A DNA stretch of 6,113 nucleotides from DASULK01 sp036381835 (GCA_036381835.1 DASVCA010000189.1:1-6113), one strand, 5' to 3'; counted from the first letter of the stretch, positions 1-5,788 are shown. A program made the numbers and translations. The notes: generated from the sequence alone by a model not told the origin.

Positions 1-1227
1 GCCGTGGCGGTCAACCCGGTCACCAACAAGATCTACGTACCGAACGAGGGCAGCGAGAACATGACGGTGATCGACGGCACGACCGACACCATCGAAGCCA
101 CCGTGTCCGTCGGGTTGGCGGCCAACGCGGTCGTGGTCAACGCGGCGACCAACACGATCTACGTGGTCAGCCCGACTACGGGTGACGGCGAGATCGCGGT
201 CTTCGACGGTGAGACCCATGTGGAATTGACCACGCTGAGCGCGGGAGCCTTTACGAACTCCACAACCCTCGCGGCCAATCCCCTCACGGGTCGCGTCTAC
301 ACGACGAACTACGGCACCCACACGGTCACCGTCATCGACGGTACGGACTTCTCCGCTTCCGACATCAATGTCGGCAACAACCCGGCTACCGTCGCGGTCG
401 ACCCGGTAGCGGGCAAGGCCTACGTCGCGAATCGCGACAGCGACAGCGTGAGCGTCGTCGATATCGCCACCGGGGCCGTGGAAACGACCGTGCCGGTGGG
501 TGACGGCCCGTCGGCCGTCGCGGTCAACCCCTTCACCCGTCGGGTGTACGTGGCGAACGAAGACAGCGGCGAGGTGACCGTCCTCGACGGGGCGAGCACC
601 AGCGTCATCGCCTCGGTGTACGCCGGCGGCCAGCCGGCGGCCATCGCGGTCAACCTGAACACCGATCGGGTGTACGTGGCCAGCCGGGGAAGCGGCGACG
701 TGACCGTGCTCGACGGGAACACGGCGTCGGTCACCGCCACCGTCTACGCCGGTGTCGAACCCGTCGCACTGGCCGTGAACCCATCCACCGACCGCATCTA
801 CGTGGCCAACCACGGCAGTGACAGCGTGACGGTCATCAACGGCCAGACGGACGCGGTCGACGCCACGGTGGCGGCGGGCGACGGCCCGAACGCCGTGGCG
901 GTCAGCCCCGTGACCAACCGTGTCTACGTCGCCAACGAACTGAGCGGCGACGTGACCGTGATCGACGGCGACACCCACGACGAGATCGCAACCCTGGCCG
1001 CCGCGCCGGGTGCCGCGGCCGTGGCGGTGGACCCCGGCACCAACCGCGTCTACGTCGCGAATCAGGGCGGCGACAGCGTCACCGTGATCGACGCCGCGAC
1101 CCATCAGGTGATCGACGAGGTCGCTTCCGGCAGCGGTCCTGTGGCGGTGGCGGTCGACCCCGTCAGCCACCGGGTCTATGTCGCCAACTCGGGCGCGTCG
1201 ACCGTGACGGTGATCTCCGACCGGGAT
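1..1227 (+). repeat. Ten tandem YVTN propeller-blade repeats, about 126 bp each
   Basis: Each unit encodes one propeller blade of about 42 residues. Units 4 to 10 are the most regular (AVAVNP, then RVYVAN, then VTVIDG); units 1 to 3 are more divergent, with YVPN, YVVS and YTTN in place of YVAN. The array enters from the left edge, so the true number of blades is higher than ten. A single propeller usually has seven or eight blades, so at least two propellers are likely. Confidence 0.88.
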
Positions 1228-2796
1228 CCGGCGGCCATCCCCCTGACGACCGACATCGTCCCGCTGCCGGGCCACCAAACGACCGACCCGACGCCCACCT
1301 TCACCTTCATGAGCTCCAGCGGCTACACGCCGGCGGCGCCTGAGGTGCTGGGCGTGTACTACCAGGTCGACACCCGGCACGGGGAGTGGCTCGAGGCCTC
1401 GGGTACCGGCGGGTGCTACCAGGGCACGACCCCGAGCCTGGCGCCCGGCCTTCACGTCCTCTATGCCTTCGCGGTCGATGGGCAGTTCGCAACGTCCATC
1501 AACACGGGGAGCGGCAGCAGCCCGATCCCCGGCGCCATGGCGGCATACGTGTTCCAGGTGCTGCCGGGCGGCGGTTCGGGAGGCTCCGGCGGCTGCGGCG
1601 GCTCCAGCGGCGGCGGCGGCGGTGGTGGCTCGGGCGGCGCCGGCGGTAGCGGCAGCAGCAGCGGCGCGTCGACCTGCACGCCGGCTGCGGTGGGCATCTG
1701 CGTCAAGGTGAATCCCGGCCGCAGCGTGGAAGTCACCAACCCCGCCGGTACGCTGGCGCTGGAGATCCCCGGTGGCGCCTTCGGCAGCGTCGCCGGCGCC
1801 GGTGGCGCCGACGTGGACATCAGCGTCTCGGAGGTCGAGCCCGCCGACCTCGCCGCCCGGATCCAGTCGACCGCCGTTCCGCCGGGAGTGACCGTGCTGG
1901 GCCGCGCCTTCAGCTTTGAGGCGCAGGTCACCACCAGCGACGGCGACGTCGTCTCGGTGACGCGGTTCGCCCGGCCGTTGATCCTGCGCATCAAGTTGGA
2001 CGAGGACGATCTCGCCGGCGTCACCGACCCCGAGAAGGTCGGGCTCTTCCGGCTGAACGACGACGGCACCCTGACCTTCATCGGCGGCCGGGTGATCGAC
2101 GGCGAGTTGATCGTCGAGATGCACGGGTTCAGCACCTACGTGCTGGCCGAGGTGAACGTCGAATTCAAGGATCTCGATGATCACTGGGCCCAGGCCGACA
2201 TCGAGCTGATGGCGGCCAAGCACGTGGTGCGCGGCCTGCCCGACGGCCGCTTCGATCCCGAGGGTCCGGTCACCCGGGCTGAGTTCGCGGCCCTGCTGGT
2301 TCGGGCCATGGGCCTGCCGGCCGGCGCGGCAGACGGGACAGCGGGCGGGGCGGCCGAGGGGTTGGATGGCGGTCTGGGTGACGGGCTGCAGGACGAGCCC
2401 GGCTTCGCGGACGTGCATCCCGACGACTGGTTCCACGCCGAGGTCCTTGCCGCGGCGGCTGCCGGCATCGTCAGCGGCTACGACGACGGGACGTTCCGGC
2501 CCCATGCCCCGGTGACCCGGGAGCAGGTGGCCGTGATGGTCGCACGGGCCCTGCGGTCGCTGGGCCGGGCGGGTGCATCGCTGTCCGGAGCGGCGGCGCG
2601 GCAGATCCTGGCCGGGTTCACCGACGCCGACGCCGTGTCCGGCTGGGCTGAGGCTGATCTGGCCCTGGCCGTACGCGAGGGCATCGTCCTGGGGCAGGCA
2701 GACGCCGGCGGCGCCCGCGGGACGCGCATCGCGCCGCAGGCCGGCGCCACCCGCGCCCAGGCCGCTGTGATGATCGCTCGCTTCTGGCGGAAGTAA
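1..2796 (+). CDS. SLH-anchored surface protein with YVTN beta-propeller repeats (5' end outside window)
   Basis: The frame is open from base 1 and no signal peptide is present, so the true start lies upstream; the visible part is about 930 residues (numbered from base 4). Residues 1-408 are ten repeats of about 42 residues with the core AVAVNP-T-RVYVAN-GS-VTVIDG, the YVTN/beta-propeller surface-protein type. Residues 410-519 resemble an Ig-like beta domain. Residues 522-556 are a Gly/Ser linker. Residues 567-718 are a beta domain with IPGGAF and HGFSTYVLAE motifs, often found before SLH repeats. Three SLH repeats follow at about 721-770 (TRAE), 801-850 (TREQ) and 872-930 (TRAQ, degenerate), with a Gly/Ala-rich insert between the first two. 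SLH repeats normally bind pyruvylated secondary cell-wall polymer, so this is inferred to be an exported wall-associated protein. The ligand of the propeller is unknown. Four cysteines (471, 531, 558, 566) are unusual for such a protein. Confidence 0.93.
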   Translation, partial: AVAVNPVTNKIYVPNEGSENMTVIDGTTDTIEATVSVGLAANAVVVNAATNTIYVVSPTTGDGEIAVFDGETHVELTTLSAGAFTNSTTLAANPLTGRVYTTNYGTHTVTVIDGTDFSASDINVGNNPATVAVDPVAGKAYVANRDSDSVSVVDIATGAVETTVPVGDGPSAVAVNPFTRRVYVANEDSGEVTVLDGASTSVIASVYAGGQPAAIAVNLNTDRVYVASRGSGDVTVLDGNTASVTATVYAGVEPVALAVNPSTDRIYVANHGSDSVTVINGQTDAVDATVAAGDGPNAVAVSPVTNRVYVANELSGDVTVIDGDTHDEIATLAAAPGAAAVAVDPGTNRVYVANQGGDSVTVIDAATHQVIDEVASGSGPVAVAVDPVSHRVYVANSGASTVTVISDRDPAAIPLTTDIVPLPGHQTTDPTPTFTFMSSSGYTPAAPEVLGVYYQVDTRHGEWLEASGTGGCYQGTTPSLAPGLHVLYAFAVDGQFATSINTGSGSSPIPGAMAAYVFQVLPGGGSGGSGGCGGSSGGGGGGGSGGAGGSGSSSGASTCTPAAVGICVKVNPGRSVEVTNPAGTLALEIPGGAFGSVAGAGGADVDISVSEVEPADLAARIQSTAVPPGVTVLGRAFSFEAQVTTSDGDVVSVTRFARPLILRIKLDEDDLAGVTDPEKVGLFRLNDDGTLTFIGGRVIDGELIVEMHGFSTYVLAEVNVEFKDLDDHWAQADIELMAAKHVVRGLPDGRFDPEGPVTRAEFAALLVRAMGLPAGAADGTAGGAAEGLDGGLGDGLQDEPGFADVHPDDWFHAEVLAAAAAGIVSGYDDGTFRPHAPVTREQVAVMVARALRSLGRAGASLSGAAARQILAGFTDADAVSGWAEADLALAVREGIVLGQADAGGARGTRIAPQAGATRAQAAVMIARFWRK
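1567..1671 (+). other. Gly/Ser-rich interdomain linker
   Basis: About 35 residues of almost pure glycine and serine separate the Ig-like segment from the pre-SLH domain. It includes a run of seven glycines and one cysteine (residue 531). At DNA level it is a GGC/AGC low-complexity tract, prone to slippage, so its length may vary between strains or assemblies. Confidence 0.85.
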
Positions 2797-2808
2797 CGCG
2801 TGCGTGGC

Positions 2809-2836
2809 GAAGCGGGGCTGGCCTCAGCCCCGCTTC
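2809..2836 (+). terminator. Strong GC hairpin after the SLH gene, possibly bidirectional
   Basis: A perfect 12-bp stem (GAAGCGGGGCTG with CAGCCCCGCTTC) and a GCCT loop lies 12 nt after the TAA stop of the SLH gene. No T-run follows on either strand, so it is not a classical intrinsic terminator. It lies between two convergent genes and could also stop transcripts from the minus-strand gene ending at 2944, or protect mRNA 3' ends. Confidence 0.65.
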
Positions 2837-2943
2837 CCGCGCTCGGCGGGCGTCCCACCCAGAGAGGACGGCGGTCCAGGGAGATGGAGACCACCTAGTT
2901 CATGGAGACCAACCCGTTCGACAGGGGGATCGCAGTGCGTCTC

Positions 2944-3651
2944 CTAGCCGACGTCAGCCATGGTCCCCCCCGGCGGGCGCGTTGGTGAGGCAGATCGATC
3001 CTCCCGATACTTTTGACGGGTCGATTCACCGCCCCGGATATGGCGTACCGCCCGGTTCGTTTCCAACACGCGCTTGACGCGCGCCGCAAGGTGCGGGTCA
3101 AGCGCAGGGAGGCGCTCTCGGATGTCGCGCTGAACCGTGCTCGCGCTCACCCCGAACACGGCAGCAGCGTCCCGCAGGGTAGCGTGGGTGCGAGCAACGT
3201 ATTCGGACACCTCCAGAACCCGCTTGGAGACGTGCTCCGACATGCCACGACCGCCCGTCCTCGCTCTTGGGTTCGGTGCATCAGCCCTGTACCTCGCCGC
3301 CGCATCCGCCAGCCGCTGGTCAGCCCACTCACGGGCCAGGTGACGCAGGTTCTGCAAGACATCGGTTGCAGGCACGTCGAAGCGGTCCGGCGCAAGGATT
3401 CCCCTCAGCTCAAGCTGCTCGGCAAAGTCGTCGGGGCTGAGGCCCGCCAATTCTGCGGCTGCGTCGACGGAGGCCTTGCCCTTCGTATAAACGAGAATAG
3501 CCTCGTCGAGCCACGCCTCCCGCAGACCTTCGGCAACAAACATCTTCAACAGCGCAGCTTCGGAGCAACGGCGGCGCTGAGCCAAGCGCGCGAGGCTCTC
3601 CGCCTCATCACGCGTTAAACGGACAGATTTACCCAGCTTGGCTCGCGTCAC
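2944..3651 (-). CDS. Fusion of RHH/UPF0175-like antitoxin-type domain with SpoIIID-like regulator
   Basis: The 235-residue protein starts at GTG, chosen because a near-ideal ribosome binding site (GGGGGTGATCC) precedes it. Residues 8-48 look like a ribbon-helix-helix (KSVRLTRDEAESLARL). Residues 49-85 match the UPF0175 pattern (DEAILVYTKGKASVDAAAELAGLS, then ELRGI), a helix-turn-helix family often acting as antitoxins beside PIN-type toxins. Residues 137-219 match SpoIIID of Bacillus subtilis across its length: FGVSASTVQRDIRERLP is the helix-turn-helix and RHIRGGESTRQKYRED the basic C-terminal region. SpoIIID is the mother-cell sporulation regulator, normally a separate protein of about 90 residues. 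No stop or frameshift separates the halves, though Met137 could serve as an internal start (only a weak GAGGA about 14 nt upstream). No toxin gene lies downstream. Base composition is less GC-rich than in neighbours. Domain calls rest on recalled family patterns; the fusion's function is unknown. Confidence 0.85.
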   Translation of the reverse strand: MTRAKLGKSVRLTRDEAESLARLAQRRRCSEAALLKMFVAEGLREAWLDEAILVYTKGKASVDAAAELAGLSPDDFAEQLELRGILAPDRFDVPATDVLQNLRHLAREWADQRLADAAARYRADAPNPRARTGGRGMSEHVSKRVLEVSEYVARTHATLRDAAAVFGVSASTVQRDIRERLPALDPHLAARVKRVLETNRAVRHIRGGESTRQKYREDRSASPTRPPGGTMADVG

Positions 3652-3653
3652 AT

Positions 3654-3667
3654 CGGATCACCCCCAA
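3654..3667 (-). promoter_or_regulatory. Ribosome binding site setting the GTG start of the fusion gene
   Basis: On the minus strand, TTGGGGGTGATCCGAT precedes the GTG codon. It matches the 16S rRNA 3'-end complement AGGAGGTGATCC except for A-to-G changes, and the GGGGG core lies 9 nt from the start. No comparable site precedes the internal Met137, so translation most likely begins at 3651. Confidence 0.75.
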
Positions 3668-3712
3668 GACGCTGCAACAAGCCCCGGCACATATCCGTCA
3701 ACGCTCGTGAGG

Positions 3713-3739
3713 TCTGGTGACCCCGTTTGCGTGACCAGA
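3713..3739. promoter_or_regulatory. Operator-like inverted repeat upstream of the fusion gene
   Basis: The arms TCTGGTGAC and GTGACCAGA are separated by a 9-nt spacer and pair at eight of nine positions. The centre lies about 75 bp upstream of the minus-strand GTG start, a plausible place for autoregulation by the DNA-binding fusion protein. GTGACC also occurs twice as a direct repeat inside the element. Function is inferred from symmetry and position only. Confidence 0.4.
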
Positions 3740-3808
3740 AGGCCACAACCCAGAAAGACGTATCCACCACGGCAGGCTGCCGCCCCCAACGGATCGGCAC
3801 CATCTCGC

Positions 3809-3828
3809 GATTCATTCTGATTCATTTT
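3809..3828. repeat. Two GATTCATT direct repeats with 10-bp spacing in an AT-rich patch
   Basis: GATTCATTCT is followed directly by GATTCATTTT, putting two identical octamers one helical turn apart. They sit in the most AT-rich stretch of the window (about 3805-3850), which also holds CATG-AAA-CATG at 3839-3849. Between the fusion gene's start and the DinB gene's end, this is the likeliest area for a promoter or regulator site. I could not identify a convincing -35/-10 pair on either strand. Confidence 0.4.
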
Positions 3829-3926
3829 ACATCAAATACATGAAACATGCCGTCCAACGGGCAGGATGCGTTGCACTCCGAAGACGTGCGACGGCAAGTT
3901 GGCTCGCGGTGACTACGCCCCGCTTC

Positions 3927-4478
3927 CTACCACCCCATCCGCTGCCGCAGCGTCGTGATCTGGGCGGTGTGGTGCCGCCCGTGCCAGGCATAGAGGGCAA
4001 CCAGCCGGTCAAGGGTTGCGGGCGGGCGCTCGGGCCGGCGGTAGGTGCGGGCGAAGTCCTCGGGTGCCAGGCTCCGCAGCAGCAGCGTCCAGCGTTGGTG
4101 CAGCCCGGTCAGCAGGGCCAGCGACGGTTCCACCGGGGCGGTGCCGGCGTCGGGCGTGGCAGCGAAGGTGGCAGGGTCGAAGCCGCCGGGCACCAGCGGA
4201 TCGGTCTGCGTCAGGACCACTTTGATCCGGAAGAACGCGCCCAGGTGCGCGTCGGCCACGTGGTGGACGACCTGTCGCACCGTCCAGCCGCCGGGGCGGT
4301 AGGAGGTGTCCAGCTGCGCGTCGGTGAGGTCCTTCACCGCGCTGCGCAGCTCGCCGGGCAGCGCGGCGATCGCCTCGATCCATGCCCGGCGGTCGGCGTC
4401 GGTTGCCTCCCCCAACCACTGGAAGCGGCCGGTGGGATACTTCAGGTGTTCCAGTTCGTCCCTAGACAACTCGGACAT
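3927..4478 (-). CDS. DinB/YfiT-family metal-dependent protein, putative bacillithiol transferase
   Basis: The 183-residue protein is complete and of normal family length. The ATG is fixed by GGAGG 8 nt upstream. It resembles B. subtilis YfiT throughout: an N-terminal KYPTGRFQW segment, GGWTVRQVVHHVADAH (65-78), LLTGLHQRW (122-130) and C-terminal YAWHGRHHTAQITTLRQRMGW (163-183). His73, His166 and His170 correspond to the three metal ligands of the DinB four-helix fold. YfiT-like proteins are annotated as metal-dependent hydrolases or bacillithiol S-transferases acting in the cytoplasm in thiol-based detoxification; the substrate here is unknown. The gene stands alone: the gene downstream on the same strand begins 275 bp away after a probable control region, and upstream lies a broken plus-strand gene. 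It looks intact and functional, in contrast with the two damaged genes to its right. Confidence 0.9.
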   Translation of the reverse strand: MSELSRDELEHLKYPTGRFQWLGEATDADRRAWIEAIAALPGELRSAVKDLTDAQLDTSYRPGGWTVRQVVHHVADAHLGAFFRIKVVLTQTDPLVPGGFDPATFAATPDAGTAPVEPSLALLTGLHQRWTLLLRSLAPEDFARTYRRPERPPATLDRLVALYAWHGRHHTAQITTLRQRMGW

Positions 4479-4485
4479 GCGGTCC

Positions 4486-4491
4486 ACCTCC
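4486..4491 (-). promoter_or_regulatory. Ribosome binding site of the DinB/YfiT gene
   Basis: GGAGGT on the minus strand has its GGAGG core 8 nt before the ATG at 4478. It decides the start against a longer open frame that extends upstream to 4658 but lacks both a ribosome binding site and family similarity. Confidence 0.85.
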
Positions 4492-4545
4492 GCTGCCTGT
4501 TGTTCCGTCCAGAGCCCGGTCAGCCCTCCAACGGCGGCGCCCGCT

Positions 4546-4562
4546 CGGGCCCCTGGGGCCCG
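4546..4562. repeat. Perfect 17-bp palindrome with single T centre
   Basis: CGGGCCCC-T-GGGGCCCG lies 68 bp upstream of the minus-strand DinB start, in the gap before the FAH remnant. It could be an operator or cruciform, but in DNA this GC-rich such palindromes also arise by chance. The rest of 4492-4622 shows no gene or recognisable promoter. Confidence 0.35.
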
Positions 4563-4622
4563 GTCATCAGGCGGCATCATGCTCCGCAGGGGCGACGGGG
4601 CACCCGGATTCCCCGGACGCCC

Positions 4623-4994
4623 GCCCGGACCCTCCAGCGCTCCCGCGGCCAGTGGCACAAGGGCAAGGGGCTGGACACCTTCTGCCCGCTGGGCCCCTGC
4701 ATCGTGACGCGCGACGAAATCCCCGACTGGACGGCTCTGGAGATCTCGCTTTATGTAAACGACGAACTGCGGCAGCGGGCGCGCACCGCCGACATAGTGT
4801 TCGGCATCCCCGCCCTGATCGCCGACCTCTCCGCCGGCATGACCCTGGAGCCGGGCGACATCCTGGCCACCGGGACGTGCGCCGGTTGCGGGTTCGCCTT
4901 CGACCCGCCGCGGTACTTGCAGCCCGGGGATGTGGTGCGCTGCGAGATCTCGAGCATCGGAACCCTGGCCAATACGGTGAGGGAGCCGGCCTGA
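4623..4994 (+). pseudogene. C-terminal remnant of a fumarylacetoacetate hydrolase family gene
   Basis: About 123 residues match the C-terminal part of FAH-family hydrolases/isomerases: ARTLQRSRGQWHKGKGLDTF, CPLGPCIVT-DEIPDW, an NDELRQ turn, TADIVFGIPALIADLS, MTLEPGDILATGT-AG-GF and LQPGDVVRCEI-SIG-LANTV. Complete members have roughly 200-300 residues and need an N-terminal half supplying two metal-binding glutamates and an aspartate just before the ARDLQ motif. Here the upstream frame has RIPRTP where a sequence like ANDVT is expected, and beyond that the DNA is the DinB gene on the other strand. No start codon with a ribosome binding site was found. The usual GTPAGVG loop reads GTCAGCG, suggesting drift. 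Members act in catabolism of aromatic compounds or on oxaloacetate/acylpyruvates; this copy should be inactive. The similar frame reading left through 3840-4622 is antisense to DinB and not real coding sequence. Confidence 0.82.
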
Positions 4995-5015
4995 TCGGAG
5001 GGTCCGTGCAGGCGC

Positions 5016-5534
5016 TTACCCGGATGCCTGGCCGTCCGTACCCGCCGGCCGGGCGGCCGGGCCACGGCTGCCGGCGGGGTTGGCGCGGGTCGGCAGCGCC
5101 CGCAGGGTGTCCGCATAATCCCGCAGGTAGACGCCGTAGATCCGCCGCAACTCCGCCACCGGCTCGCTGTGTTCGTCGACGCGCAGGTCGATGAGCGGGT
5201 AGTCCTCACGATCGACCACCAGCAGGGCCGCCGATTGCTTGCCGCGCTTGTCGCCGCCCGCGGCTTCGCCGGCTTCGATGCAGCGCAGCAGGCCCTCCGC
5301 CATCCCTTCCATCATCCAGTACCCGTGATAGGGGTTGACATAGGCCTGGGTCGAAACCGCGCCGATGCCGGCCCGGGCCTTCGGCGCCAGGGCGCCGACC
5401 GCCAGGAAGCGGGTCGCGATGGCCACGCCCAGTTGCGCCGTGCGGCTGCAGCGGCCGCAGATGCTGAAGGTGGCCAGCCGAGGTGGTGTCGCGGGTGTGG
5501 TGCGGGCCTGCCGCGGCGGCTCGAGGCGCTGCAT
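5016..5534 (-). CDS. DUF1028-family protein with apparent internal in-frame deletion
   Basis: The ATG at 5534 was chosen because GGAAGGG lies 9 nt upstream; the product is 172 residues. Residues 22-68 match the DUF1028 N-terminus (TFSI, QLGVAIATRFLAVGALAPKARAGIGAVSTQAYVNP). Residues 78-136 match its C-terminal part (LLRCIEAGEAAGGDKRGKQSAALLVV, DYPLIDLRVDEHSEPVAELRR). The section normally between them, roughly 90-100 residues including the GIVD-RG-AA-YTG and QGN-L regions, is absent; the join falls near residues 70-88 (about 5273-5327) and keeps the frame. DUF1028 is, as I recall, placed in the Ntn-hydrolase fold, where Thr after the initiator would be the nucleophile. Here a 20-residue Pro/Arg-rich leader precedes it, so activity is doubtful. 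A CGRC pair (26-29) is also unusual. The tail (150-172) is low complexity. It ends 21 bp from the FAH remnant on the opposite strand. It is probably a decaying gene, though a shortened functional variant cannot be excluded. Confidence 0.75.
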   Translation of the reverse strand: MQRLEPPRQARTTPATPPRLATFSICGRCSRTAQLGVAIATRFLAVGALAPKARAGIGAVSTQAYVNPYHGYWMMEGMAEGLLRCIEAGEAAGGDKRGKQSAALLVVDREDYPLIDLRVDEHSEPVAELRRIYGVYLRDYADTLRALPTRANPAGSRGPAARPAGTDGQASG

Positions 5535-5543
5535 CGGATCCAT

Positions 5544-5550
5544 CCCTTCC
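5544..5550 (-). promoter_or_regulatory. Ribosome binding site deciding the DUF1028 start
   Basis: GGAAGGG on the minus strand sits 9 nt before ATG 5534. A second in-frame ATG at 5543 directly abuts it and would be too close, so 5534 is preferred. The same bases belong to a dispersed ATCCCTTC-CGGCGCG motif (plus strand, 5542-5556) related to the tandem array further right. Confidence 0.5.
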
Positions 5551-5638
5551 GGCGCGGCCCGTGGAATCCATGTGGCAGCGGTTCGCTGACGACGGCCCGG
5601 AATCCCTCGGACCGCGGCGGAGGACCGCGGGGCCCGCG

Positions 5639-5655
5639 GCGGCGCGTCGCGCCGC
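5639..5655. repeat. Perfect 17-bp palindrome in the divergent control region
   Basis: GCGGCGCG-T-CGCGCCGC lies between the DUF1028 gene (-) and the FMN reductase gene (+). Just before it, GGACCGCGG occurs twice (from 5609 and from 5622). Position in a divergent intergenic region is compatible with an operator, but extreme GC content makes chance palindromes common. Confidence 0.35.
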
Positions 5656-5690
5656 GCGTGAGCTTGCAGGTTGACCCTTACGCCGGGGCG

Positions 5691-5770
5691 ACGGTGATCC
5701 CTTCGGCGCGAGGGCGATCGCTCCGGCGCGGCAGCGATCGCTCTGGCGCGGTGGTGATCCCTTCGGCGCG
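5691..5770. repeat. Four 20-bp tandem repeats upstream of the FMN reductase promoter
   Basis: Four consecutive units begin at 5691, 5711, 5731 and 5751, all with the pattern GYGATCSCTYYGGCGCG after three variable bases. Units 1 and 4 are identical over their last 18 bases (GGTGATCCCTTCGGCGCG). Units 2 and 3 share GCGATCGCTC and GGCGCG, giving an A-B-B-A order. The 20-bp period is close to two helical turns and is not a multiple of three, so it is not built as protein-coding repeats. A diverged fifth copy at about 5785-5804 overlaps the TATAAT box, and single related motifs occur near 5542 and 5602. Possible roles are stacked activator or repressor sites, or a copy of a genome-wide dispersed repeat. 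Confidence 0.75.
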
Positions 5771-5788
5771 CCGGCGCCCCCGGCAAGG

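Noticed and set aside
2903..2989. Short plus-strand frame starting METNPFDRGIAVRLL
   Set aside because: Fewer than 30 codons, overlaps the 3' end of the fusion gene, and its upstream GGAG lies inside the direct repeat; no support as a gene.
3013..3618. 201-residue plus-strand open frame opposite the fusion gene
   Set aside because: No family similarity and no ribosome binding site; the minus-strand frame shows clear SpoIIID and UPF0175 patterns.
3638..3820. 60-residue plus-strand open frame in the fusion gene's upstream region
   Set aside because: TTG start, no ribosome binding site, no recognisable similarity, and it overlaps the likely control region.
3840..3926. Possible intrinsic terminator after the DinB gene
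   Set aside because: Only four- to five-pair stems with large loops (GCAC/GTGC) and no T-run could be found.
3840..4622. Long plus-strand open frame continuous with the FAH remnant
   Set aside because: It is antisense to the well-supported DinB/YfiT gene, its translation is Gly/Arg/Ala-rich with no family pattern, and its ATG lacks a ribosome binding site. Only the part after about 4623 resembles a protein family.
5671..5699. TTGACC as a -35 box
   Set aside because: The matching -10 position reads GTGATC inside the repeat array, and the spacing to the real TATAAT is far too long.
5714..5741. Two GCGATCGC octamers resembling the cyanobacterial HIP1 palindrome
   Set aside because: They occur only inside the 20-bp tandem units and nowhere else notable; gene content points to a spore-forming Gram-positive, not a cyanobacterium.
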